A DNA stretch of 13,314 nucleotides from an uncultured Clostridia bacterium (GCA_934141475.1 CAKPCG010000038.1:1-13314), one strand, 5' to 3'. Shown: positions 7,258 through 13,290, counted from the stretch's first letter. Notes: generated by a model not told the origin, from the letters alone. Numbers and translations are program-made.

Positions 7258-7326
7258 TTGAAAAATAATTGTAAAACACAATATTTTAGTCAAATTTTAT
7301 ACCTTGAAAGAAAGGAATATTGGTAA
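7258..7326 (+). other. 22-codon open frame: displaced aldolase tail or small peptide
   Basis: A TTG at 7258 preceded by AAAAAGGA (7243-7250) opens a 22-codon frame ending at 7326, just before the methyltransferase start. The same frame is open through the end of the aldolase-like gene, one base out of step with it. Its end, QILYLERKEYW, resembles the C-terminal helix of class II aldolases, where an ILE-type motif is common. It is therefore either the lost tail of the upstream gene after a +1 shift or, less likely, an independent peptide. Confidence 0.3.
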
Positions 7327-7328
7327 AA

Positions 7329-7973
7329 ATGAAGTACCCAAAATATACAGATTATGAAAACATGTACAAAAGATATTTTAACAAAGGTGTAGATTATTTA
7401 ATAACAAAAGCTAATTTAAATCAATCTGATAAAGTTTTAGATATTTGTGGAGGAAATGGAAGATTAACAAAAAAACTGATAAAAAAATGTAATAATGTAA
7501 GCTATTTAGATAAAGAAATTGACATGATTCCTAATGAATTAGAAAAACTTGGAATTAAAGTTTATAATGAAAATATTGAAAACTTTGTAGAACTCACAAA
7601 AGAAAAATATGATAAAGTCTTTTGCGAACAAGCAATTAATTATTGGCTTTTAAATATAAATATAGAAAAATTTAGCAATATTTTTAACAAAAATGGTTTA
7701 TTTATTTTTAATACTTTTTCAAATAAACCGTCTTCAATTCCTATGATAAAGCAATATAAAATTGATGGCATTAATTATACCGAAATATCCTATTTAGTTA
7801 AAAACAAAGTTGAACATATTCAAATTAGAGAAGGCTATTTACCTCACCTTACAGAATTTGATTGGATAAGTAAAAATACCTATCAAAGTTTGCTTTCCCC
7901 TTATTTTGATTTAACATTAATTAATGATGGTAAAAGTTCTTTATATATTTGCAAGAGGAAAAGTTTATGTTAA
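7329..7973 (+). CDS. class I SAM-dependent methyltransferase
   Basis: The protein transfers a methyl group from S-adenosylmethionine to an unknown acceptor. Motif I, VLDICGGNGRLT, sits at about residues 36-47 and forms the SAM-binding glycine loop. The acidic residue at the end of strand 2 is D61 in YLDKE, and YDKVFCEQAINYW near residues 93-105 fits the motif around strand 4. Length (214 residues) is typical of small-molecule methyltransferases. I chose the ATG at 7329; AAAGGA at 7311-7316 precedes it at a long 12-base spacing, and a TTG at 7320 is an alternative. The stop codon overlaps the aminotransferase start by 7 bases (ATGTTAA), so translation of the two is probably coupled. The neighbours suggest modification of an amino acid or sugar-derived metabolite, which is inference only. 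Confidence 0.85.
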   Translation: MKYPKYTDYENMYKRYFNKGVDYLITKANLNQSDKVLDICGGNGRLTKKLIKKCNNVSYLDKEIDMIPNELEKLGIKVYNENIENFVELTKEKYDKVFCEQAINYWLLNINIEKFSNIFNKNGLFIFNTFSNKPSSIPMIKQYKIDGINYTEISYLVKNKVEHIQIREGYLPHLTEFDWISKNTYQSLLSPYFDLTLINDGKSSLYICKRKSLC

Positions 7974-8959
7974 AATCTCTCGGAATATATAACTTAATTG
8001 ATAATATAGGAATTAATAAAAGTATACATAATGTAATATCAAAAAATTTAGATTTCAATACTTATGTAAGCCCTAAAGGAATAAAGGAATTACGTATAGA
8101 AATATGTAAATTTTTGTATAACATTTGGAATTATAATATAAATTATAAAAACATGCTTATAACAAGCGGATCCCAGCAATCTATAAACTTAATTGCAAGT
8201 TCTATTATAAAAGATAATGATACTATTTTGATTGAACAGCCAACATATTTTGGAGCAATTGATATCTTAAAAAAAAGAAATATAAACATTATTGGAATAA
8301 ATTTACAAGAAAATGGTTTAGACTTAAATATGCTTGAAAACAAAATTTTAAAATATTCCCCAAAATTAATTTATGTTACCCCTACATTTAATAATCCAAC
8401 GGGATATGCTTGGACAAATGAAAATAGAAAAAATTTTTTGAATATTATTAATAAATATAATATTTTAGTTATTGAAGATGACCCATATAGTCTTATTAAT
8501 TTTACAAACTATAAATATAATAGTTTATATCAATTAAATCAAGGTAAAAATATTATTTATTTAGGAACTTTTTCTAAATTAATCAGTCCATCTATTAATA
8601 TTGGTTATATTTTATCTTGTAAAAACTATATAGATAAAATATATTCTTTTAAAAAAAGTTTTGACCTATGTACAAATGCTTTTTTACAGTATATTGTATT
8701 AGATTATTTAGAAAATAATAATCTAATTGAGATAATTGAAAATAAAATACCTCTTTATAAAATTCTTTTACAAAAAAGCATTTTAGACCTCAAAAAAAGT
8801 TATAAAAATCAAATTAAATATATTTCCAAGCCTAAAGGTGGAATTTTTTATTTGGTAGAATTTTATAGTTACATAAATGAAAATGTTTTTGAAAATGGGA
8901 GTAATTATTATATTAATGAAAATCATAATAATATAACACGTATAAATATATGTTGTTAA
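7967..8959 (+). CDS. PLP-dependent aminotransferase, class I/II fold, C-terminally short
   Basis: A fold-type I aminotransferase of the group that includes 2-aminoadipate/kynurenine aminotransferases and MocR C-terminal domains. Motifs from the ATG at 7967 are: ITSGSQQSINL (cofactor loop), PTFNNPTG with N143, EDDPY with D172 and Y174, TFSKL with the Schiff-base lysine K204, and KGGIFY. R325 in NITRINICC fits the Arg that binds substrate carboxylate. Two things are odd. The usual Arg in the SKxLxPGxRxG motif, which holds the cofactor phosphate, is Asn here (N211). The protein also ends 5 residues after R325, where relatives continue for about 25-30 more, giving 330 residues instead of roughly 380-430. 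AAGAGGA at 7953-7959 precedes the chosen start; an earlier in-frame ATG-less extension is unlikely. A strong terminator follows. Confidence 0.85.
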   Translation: MLKSLGIYNLIDNIGINKSIHNVISKNLDFNTYVSPKGIKELRIEICKFLYNIWNYNINYKNMLITSGSQQSINLIASSIIKDNDTILIEQPTYFGAIDILKKRNINIIGINLQENGLDLNMLENKILKYSPKLIYVTPTFNNPTGYAWTNENRKNFLNIINKYNILVIEDDPYSLINFTNYKYNSLYQLNQGKNIIYLGTFSKLISPSINIGYILSCKNYIDKIYSFKKSFDLCTNAFLQYIVLDYLENNNLIEIIENKIPLYKILLQKSILDLKKSYKNQIKYISKPKGGIFYLVEFYSYINENVFENGSNYYINENHNNITRINICC

Positions 8960-8967
8960 ATCTATCT

Positions 8968-9004
8968 CAAAAACACCATTGTTTTAGTACCAATGGTGTT
9001 TTTG
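8968..9004 (+). terminator. bidirectional intrinsic terminator between convergent operons
   Basis: A perfect 14-bp stem CAAAAACACCATTG / CAATGGTGTTTTTG (8968-8981 and 8991-9004) with a 9-base loop carries A-runs on one side and T-runs on the other. It can therefore end the plus-strand aminotransferase operon and the minus-strand Csx3-like operon alike. Confidence 0.85.
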
Positions 9005-9075
9005 GTATTTTAAAATTAGGTTGTATCTTTTATATCTCTCCATTTCTTATTTTCAAAAAATACATCATAATTAAA

Positions 9076-10215
9076 TTAATGCTCTACTCCAACTTTTTTA
9101 ACATTTTGCTTTTTTTCACTTAAATGTTCTTTTACTTCTTCTTTTACTAGAGGATCTTTTGTTAAATCTCCCAACTTTTTATTTCTACTATGTGTGATTG
9201 AACATGTATATCCAATTCCTGGTTGAAATAAAGATACACTGCTATTTGTATGAGCATATGCTTCTGCTATTGCAACAGTCAAATAATTTGGACCTCTTCC
9301 AGAAATATATACAGATTTTCCTTGTGGTATTTCTGGAACAACAACTTTTCCGACATTATTTTCGTCATATGTTGTAATCCCTTCTGGTAATTCCATATTA
9401 TATTCAACTAATATGCTATCTCCTTTTTCTGTTACTTTAAAGTTTACTTCTCCATCAGAATTTTTTTCTCCATGTAATAATTCAGGAATATCTACATTTT
9501 TTCCTATTTGAGGAACATACACACTTACAGGGCATGGATGCACTGCATGTGTTAATGCTGAAACTAACCAAGCTGGAGCAGCTCCTGTTATTACAACAGG
9601 CTTTCCTTCATATGATAAATGTGAAACTTCATTTACAGCTTTTAATAAATTTTCTTGATCCCATAATAATGTATTTATTATTTTTCCATTTGGTAATTTT
9701 TGCTCTTTTGCTTCCATTCCTATTCTTTCACCTAATTCTTGAATGTCTATTATATAGTTTTCAGTTTGTTTTTCTTCTGTAAATAATTTTTCTATGTCTA
9801 GTGGCTTATCTAAGTCTTTTTTACTACCAAAATCATCATGTAAATAATATCCAAAATCATCTTGGCTTTCTTCTCTAATATTATTTTTATCTATAAAATA
9901 ATTGTTTAAACTAAGTATTTTGTCTCCTATTCTTAAAAAACATTCTTCTTCAATTTTGTCATAATTAATTCCGTATTCCCACCCCAACTGAGTTTGCACA
10001 GTTTCTGATTGAATTAATACAGATTGGCGATATTCTTCTTTTCCATAAACAAAGTTTTTTAACATGTCATATCCTTCATCTGTAAATTGCGTTTCATAAC
10101 TTATACCATTTAATTCAGCTTCTTTTAATTTAGCTTTTATAATTTCTTTTCTTTTTTCTTTAATTTCTTTCTCCAATTTAATCATTTCTAATTTAATTTT
10201 TCTTATTTCTTCCAT
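9076..10215 (-). CDS. coiled-coil protein with two tandem Csx3-like modules
   Basis: Residues 1-37 are a charged, heptad-like coiled coil rich in Lys and Glu. Residues 40-170 are an unassigned region. Residues about 183-247 form a first Csx3-like module: GKPVVITGAAPAWLVSAL, then H223 and H226, then VYVPQIG. Residues about 265-351 form a second: a strand region, VYISGRGPNYL at 302-312, H322, LFQPGIG, and SITHSR with H342. In characterised Csx3 proteins the pattern is ISGRGPIWL, a His cluster, and YDPRLG whose Asp and Arg take part in catalysis; that knowledge is from memory of the archaeal protein. Here both modules keep the fold signature but lack that Asp and Arg, so ring-nuclease activity is uncertain and nucleotide binding may remain. 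GGAGG lies 4 bases before the ATG. The gene follows an unknown gene by 14 bases, in one operon. No CRISPR array or cas gene is present here. Confidence 0.75.
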   Translation of the reverse strand: MEEIRKIKLEMIKLEKEIKEKRKEIIKAKLKEAELNGISYETQFTDEGYDMLKNFVYGKEEYRQSVLIQSETVQTQLGWEYGINYDKIEEECFLRIGDKILSLNNYFIDKNNIREESQDDFGYYLHDDFGSKKDLDKPLDIEKLFTEEKQTENYIIDIQELGERIGMEAKEQKLPNGKIINTLLWDQENLLKAVNEVSHLSYEGKPVVITGAAPAWLVSALTHAVHPCPVSVYVPQIGKNVDIPELLHGEKNSDGEVNFKVTEKGDSILVEYNMELPEGITTYDENNVGKVVVPEIPQGKSVYISGRGPNYLTVAIAEAYAHTNSSVSLFQPGIGYTCSITHSRNKKLGDLTKDPLVKEEVKEHLSEKKQNVKKVGVEH

Positions 10216-10229
10216 ATTTCCTCCAATAA

Positions 10230-10712
10230 TTATTTTTTACTCATATTTTTATTAATAACATAACATACAAATGTTGAAAGTTTCTCTTTAATTTCTTTTT
10301 CATAAGATAAATACTTATACTCTAATGAATCACATATATACCCTAAATTAATAAACTTTTCTTCAAAGTTTAAATCTACAATAATTATTTCGTCTTTATT
10401 ATCATAAATTCTACTATCAATTAATTCTTCAACATTAAAATCTAAAGCTTCTTTTTCATAAATATTCTTCTCAAAAATTTTACTATTTTGCTTTACAAGA
10501 ATATCTGCTACATTTCCTTCTACATCAATTATCTTGTATTTAAAATACTCTATTTCTAATTCATTTTTTAAGTATTTAATTAATTTATTAATAATAAAAT
10601 CTTTGTCTTGATACATTACCTTTCTTATTTTCTCTAATGCCTTTCTATCCATTTCAAATTTTAATAAAGCTACTGATTCCATTTCTAACAATTTTTTATA
10701 TGTTTGTATCAT
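10230..10712 (-). CDS. unknown 160-residue protein, operon partner of the Csx3-like protein
   Basis: I do not recognise this protein. Residues 1-55 look helical and charged (MESVALLKFEMDRKALEKIR), followed by alternating beta and loop segments (YKIIDVEGNVADILV, DEIIIVDL, INLGYICD) and a terminal helix rich in Lys and Glu. This alpha-beta-alpha pattern could be a small sensor domain of the GAF type, but no diagnostic motif supports that. AAAGGA (10719-10724) precedes the ATG with 6-base spacing. It has its own promoter with a TATAAT extended -10, and the Csx3-like gene starts 14 bases after its stop, so the two are almost certainly co-transcribed and possibly act together. It has no signal peptide or membrane segment. 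Confidence 0.8.
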   Translation of the reverse strand: MIQTYKKLLEMESVALLKFEMDRKALEKIRKVMYQDKDFIINKLIKYLKNELEIEYFKYKIIDVEGNVADILVKQNSKIFEKNIYEKEALDFNVEELIDSRIYDNKDEIIIVDLNFEEKFINLGYICDSLEYKYLSYEKEIKEKLSTFVCYVINKNMSKK

Positions 10713-10727
10713 CCTTTTTCCTTTCTC

Positions 10728-10737
10728 TGTTCGAACA
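10728..10737. promoter_or_regulatory. TGTTCGAACA palindrome at the start of the Csx3-like operon transcript
   Basis: This perfect 10-base palindrome lies just downstream of the -10 box, about where transcription begins, which is a common place for a repressor site. The half-sites are in the opposite order to a Gram-positive LexA box, so it is not an SOS box. Confidence 0.35.
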
Positions 10738-10746
10738 TCTAAATAA

Positions 10747-10775
10747 ATTATAGCATTATTATGTAAATTAGTAAA
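10747..10775 (-). promoter_or_regulatory. promoter for the unknown/Csx3-like operon
   Basis: On the minus strand TTTACT (10770-10775), a 17-base spacer and a perfect TATAAT (10747-10752) with a TGC extension lie 34 bases before the start codon at 10712. Confidence 0.75.
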
Positions 10776-10824
10776 ATTAATGTTTTTAATATATATTATT
10801 AGTTTTTCTTATGTAAACTTTATA

Positions 10825-10891
10825 AAAAATAATAAATCGAATAGGAATAAAATAATTATTATATTTCTTTCCTATTCGATTTATTATTTTT
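10825..10891 (-). terminator. 23-bp perfect inverted repeat, probable terminator of the LysR/2H operon
   Basis: Arms 10825-10847 and 10869-10891 are exact reverse complements around a 21-base AT-rich loop; the core is AATAAATCGAATAGGAA. It follows the 2H phosphoesterase gene (ends 10938), and on the minus strand the second arm ends in a T-run (TTATTTTTT), as expected of an intrinsic terminator. The stem is unusually long and AT-rich for one, so a small mobile-element remnant is an alternative. Confidence 0.65.
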
Positions 10892-10937
10892 CTTTTTATA
10901 ACAAGTATTATTAATATAATTTCTAAATATTTTTAAA

Positions 10938-11399
10938 TTACTCAAATATTTGGTTATCCATATATTTTCCCTTTCCATATATAAAATATCCAAAGTTACC
11001 TACAATCTCAATTGATTTCTCTAATGGTTTAAAGTCCAATTTACTCGTATTAACAGCCTTTCCTTTTACTCCTGAAACTTCTCCAAGTGAAACTGTTATA
11101 TGTGGGGAAATACTACCTTTATAGTACTTTTTTAATTCTTGTGGGATTTCAACTAGAAACCCACTATTTTTTTCATCTGCACCATAGCCAACTATTTTTA
11201 CTTTAAATTCTTTTCCCATAATTTCATCAGGATATTTTTCTATATCACCATATTTGAAAGTGATATGCATGTTTTTTATATTACTTTTTAATCCATCTTT
11301 TTGTAAATTAATCAATTTTTCCTCTGTTTCTTCATCGAAAAAAATTCCTTGAAAGCCCTTTAAATCTTCTTTATATTCGTTCTTTACATCATTTTTCAT
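10938..11399 (-). CDS. 2H phosphoesterase superfamily protein (2'-5' RNA ligase/cyclic phosphodiesterase-like)
   Basis: The 153-residue protein has the two H-x-T motifs that define the 2H superfamily: MHITFKYG with H45 and T47, and SPHITVSLGE with H100 and T102. They lie 55 residues apart in a two-lobed pattern. Members hydrolyse or ligate 2',3'-cyclic or 2'-5' phosphodiester bonds in RNA ends or small nucleotides; some phage members cleave cyclic oligonucleotide signals (the Acb1 anti-CBASS family). The substrate of this one is unknown. It lacks a signal peptide and should be cytoplasmic. The start is the ATG at 11397-11399; GGGGGC (about 11406-11411) precedes it, a G-run rather than the AGGAGG seen elsewhere. 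It begins 18 bases after the LysR gene stops, so the two form an operon. Confidence 0.8.
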   Translation of the reverse strand: MKNDVKNEYKEDLKGFQGIFFDEETEEKLINLQKDGLKSNIKNMHITFKYGDIEKYPDEIMGKEFKVKIVGYGADEKNSGFLVEIPQELKKYYKGSISPHITVSLGEVSGVKGKAVNTSKLDFKPLEKSIEIVGNFGYFIYGKGKYMDNQIFE

Positions 11400-11417
11400 A
11401 ATATGCCCCCATTAATT

Positions 11418-12302
11418 TTATTTATATTTGTCTTTTATATATTCAATTAATTTAGCAGTAGCTTTATTTATCATATTTTTCTTTAAAGTCGCAATACCTT
11501 CTTTTATATTATCAAACTCTAATTTTTTTACAATTTCAATATCATTTTTAACATCTTCTATACTTTCTACTTTTGTATAACCAATTCCTATATTATTTAA
11601 AACTAATCTTTTAGTTATTGAAGAACTTGAAACCTCATATTTAGGATTTAATATTATCCCTTCTTTCTCACAATATTCATCTAACATTCTTCTTTTTGCA
11701 GATGGACGTTTAGGTAATATTAATGTACTTTCTTCTATATCTTTAAATGTAGTTATAGAATGTTTTTTTAAATAAGCTTTACTTGCAAAAAAACAATAAT
11801 TTGATTTTTTCAATGCAAAGAAATCAACATTAGAACATTTTTTATTATATGGTAAATTTAAAACCACTAAATCTAATTCTCCATTTGTTAATTTTTGCAT
11901 TAATCCTTCTGTAATTCCACTTTCTATTGAAATATCAATATTTGGATATTCTTTCATAAATTTTATAATAGGTTCAGTTATAAGAGAAATTACAAGTGAA
12001 TTTCCTCCGCCTATTCTTATTTTTCCTTTTTCTAAATTCAAATATTGAGAAAATAAATTTTCAGCATTACTCATAGTTTCTATACTATTTTTTATGTATT
12101 CATATAAATTTTTACCTTCTTCAGTTAATTCTACACCATTTTTATTTCTATAAAAAACCTTTCCTCCTAATAAATTTTCTAATTTTTGTATAGATTGTGT
12201 TACAGCTGATTGTGATATATACATACTTTCTGCTGTTTTAGATATATTTTTATGTTTTACTACTTCGCAAAATACTCTATATAGTTCTAGATCAGTATTC
12301 AT
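11418..12302 (-). CDS. LysR-type transcriptional regulator (upstream of the 2H phosphoesterase)
   Basis: A 294-residue LysR-type regulator. The DNA-binding domain is at residues 1-60, with TAESMYISQSAVTQSIQKLE and the wing GVELTEEGK. A linker helix and an effector-binding domain from about residue 92 (GKIRIGGGNSLVISL) follow. GGAAGGAG before the ATG is a good ribosome binding site. A promoter is at 12350-12378. The 2H phosphoesterase gene follows after 18 bases in the same direction, so this regulator may control its own operon. Compared with the window's other LysR protein it has the same architecture but differs through most of the effector domain, so a different ligand is expected. No co-inducer can be named. 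Confidence 0.92.
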   Translation of the reverse strand: MNTDLELYRVFCEVVKHKNISKTAESMYISQSAVTQSIQKLENLLGGKVFYRNKNGVELTEEGKNLYEYIKNSIETMSNAENLFSQYLNLEKGKIRIGGGNSLVISLITEPIIKFMKEYPNIDISIESGITEGLMQKLTNGELDLVVLNLPYNKKCSNVDFFALKKSNYCFFASKAYLKKHSITTFKDIEESTLILPKRPSAKRRMLDEYCEKEGIILNPKYEVSSSSITKRLVLNNIGIGYTKVESIEDVKNDIEIVKKLEFDNIKEGIATLKKNMINKATAKLIEYIKDKYK

Positions 12303-12349
12303 TTTTTAGCTCCTTCCTTCAAATAACTCCATTTAAATTGTCAAAATTT

Positions 12350-12378
12350 ACTTTAGCATAAAATTGATATAAATGCAA
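12350..12378 (-). promoter_or_regulatory. promoter for the LysR/2H phosphoesterase operon
   Basis: On the minus strand TTGCAT (12373-12378), a 17-base spacer and TAAAGT (12350-12355) with a TGC extension lie 48 bases before the LysR start. The -35 box overlaps the T-tract of the upstream terminator. Confidence is moderate because both boxes are imperfect. Confidence 0.5.
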
Positions 12379-12416
12379 AACAAACGTCAAATCATTTTCA
12401 ATCTGACGTTTGTTTT
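12377..12416 (-). terminator. intrinsic terminator of the zinc-ribbon gene
   Basis: A perfect 13-bp stem (AAAACAAACGTCA / TGACGTTTGTTTT, 12377-12389 and 12404-12416) with a 14-base loop ends in a T-run on the minus strand. It lies directly after the stop codon of the 12424-12870 gene and insulates it from the LysR gene. Confidence 0.8.
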
Positions 12417-12423
12417 TTACCAA

Positions 12424-12870
12424 CTATTTAGTTGGTAGCTTTTCCCACCATTTGCAGACTTCTTTTGGTACACAAGTGTAATTCCAGAAATCTCCAGACT
12501 CATCCGGGCAAGCAGGTATCATTGTGGTACTTCCAGATCTATATGATTTTGAAACATCTGACAAATCAACAATAAGTTGGTCTGTCTTCTCTCTATTTTC
12601 TCCATCAGGACCTGGTCCTAAATATGATGGAACATTTCCTTTCTCATCGACTTCCCATTTAGGTAATGGAAGCTTTTTTTTGGTAAATGTTCCTACATAA
12701 CGATCCTCACCTTCTTTTTGCCAGATTACTTCATCATACTGCCACGGTGTTTGCCGCTTTTCTGCACATTTGGCACAGATTAATGGAGCTGAATCCATAT
12801 ATGGGCGCCAAAGTTTTACATTTCTCTTTCCACAAACACAACATTGGTAATTTTCAGTATTAATTTTCAT
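12424..12870 (-). CDS. unknown 148-residue zinc-ribbon protein, GC-elevated
   Basis: I do not recognise the family. The N-terminus has two CxxC knuckles (C10-x-x-C13 and C32-x-x-C35), a typical zinc ribbon. The rest is a soluble, Trp- and Pro-rich region with PSYLGPGPDGEN near residues 81-92 and two further Cys near the C-terminus (TCVPKEVCKWW). AAGGAGG (about 12879-12885) precedes the ATG. Sampled lines are up to 47% G+C (12481-12540) and 42% (12601-12660), above the surrounding DNA, though one inner line is near 30%. It has a private near-consensus promoter, a structured 5' leader and a private terminator, the same cassette-like arrangement as the gene at 5930-6388. No signal peptide or membrane segment is seen. 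DNA or RNA binding is possible but not shown. Confidence 0.85.
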   Translation of the reverse strand: MKINTENYQCCVCGKRNVKLWRPYMDSAPLICAKCAEKRQTPWQYDEVIWQKEGEDRYVGTFTKKKLPLPKWEVDEKGNVPSYLGPGPDGENREKTDQLIVDLSDVSKSYRSGSTTMIPACPDESGDFWNYTCVPKEVCKWWEKLPTK

Positions 12871-12909
12871 CCTTAAAATCCTCCTTGTCTGTTATTTGAT
12901 GGTGTATTT

Positions 12910-12927
12910 GTAATACCGAAGTATCAC
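12910..12927 (-). promoter_or_regulatory. UUCG-capped hairpin at the 5' end of the zinc-ribbon mRNA
   Basis: On the minus strand GTGATAC-TTCG-GTATTAC forms a 7-bp stem (one G-U pair) closed by C(UUCG)G, an exceptionally stable tetraloop. It begins 5-7 bases after the -10 box, so it should be at or within a base or two of the transcript's 5' end. Such structures can protect mRNA from 5' degradation. Confidence 0.55.
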
Positions 12928-12931
12928 GTGT

Positions 12932-12960
12932 ATTATACCATATGAATGATTGAAAATCAA
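12932..12960 (-). promoter_or_regulatory. sigma-A promoter for the zinc-ribbon gene
   Basis: On the minus strand TTGATT (12955-12960), a 17-base spacer and a perfect TATAAT (12932-12937) with a TGG extension give a strong promoter 62 bases before the start codon. Confidence 0.85.
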
Positions 12961-13020
12961 ACATTTTACTTAGATGTAGTATTTAATTCAAAAAAGACCG
13001 AAACTTAAAATTTTTTTATA

Positions 13021-13049
13021 TTGATTTTTTTAAAATTATATACTATAAT
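13021..13049 (+). promoter_or_regulatory. sigma-A promoter for the tRNA-Thr gene
   Basis: TTGATT (13021-13026), a 17-base spacer and TATAAT (13044-13049) face the tRNA gene. The predicted start near 13056 leaves a leader of about 110 bases, removed by RNase P. The leader contains the inverted repeat ATTCAATA / TATTGAAT at 13082-13102. No better promoter is seen nearer the tRNA. Confidence 0.65.
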
Positions 13050-13167
13050 ATGCCTATGTTATTGATAAGTTTTTGTAAAACATTCAATAAAAAATATTGA
13101 ATAAGAAACACATTTTATTCTAAAAAAATTATCAAAAGTGTTGATATATTAACTAAAACTGGTATTT

Positions 13168-13243
13168 GCCAATATAGCTCAGTTGGTAGAGCAACGGATT
13201 CGTAACCCGTAGGTCAGCAGTTCGATTCTGCTTATTGGCTCCA
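13168..13243 (+). tRNA. tRNA-Thr (anticodon CGT)
   Basis: All cloverleaf parts are visible. The acceptor stem GCCAATA pairs with TATTGGC (13168-13174, 13233-13239), the D arm is GCTC...GAGC, the anticodon loop TTCGTAA carries CGT at 13201-13203, and the T arm is AGCAG-TTCGATT-CTGCT. The discriminator is T13240 and CCA is encoded at 13241-13243. The anticodon reads ACG threonine codons, which are infrequent in AT-rich genomes. The last anticodon-stem pair (31-39) is an A-C mismatch. No tRNA 3'-end duplication, which would mark an integrated element, was found in the window. Confidence 0.95.
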
Positions 13244-13252
13244 TTTGAAATC

Positions 13253-13290
13253 AACTTACGGACTTAAAAGTTCGTGAGTTTTTATTTTAT
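13253..13290 (+). terminator. intrinsic terminator of the tRNA-Thr transcript
   Basis: AACTTACGGACT (13253-13264) pairs with AGTTCGTGAGTT (13269-13280), including two G-U pairs, across a TAAA loop and is followed by a T-rich tract. It begins 10 bases after the CCA end of the tRNA. Confidence 0.75.

Noticed and set aside
12961..12977. A shared operator between the two GC-elevated genes (ACATTTTAC occurs at 6441 and 12961)
   Set aside because: The common 9-mer is AT-rich and sits at different positions relative to the two promoters; chance is a sufficient explanation.
9000..13000. A CRISPR array near the Csx3-like gene
   Set aside because: No regularly spaced direct repeats of 23-40 bases are visible anywhere in the window.
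13056..13167. A T-box or other riboswitch in the tRNA leader
   Set aside because: No T-box consensus and no known riboswitch core is visible; the transcript leads directly into a tRNA.
13168..13243. tRNA-Thr as the attachment site of an integrated element
   Set aside because: No integrase gene and no second copy of the tRNA 3' end are found in the window.
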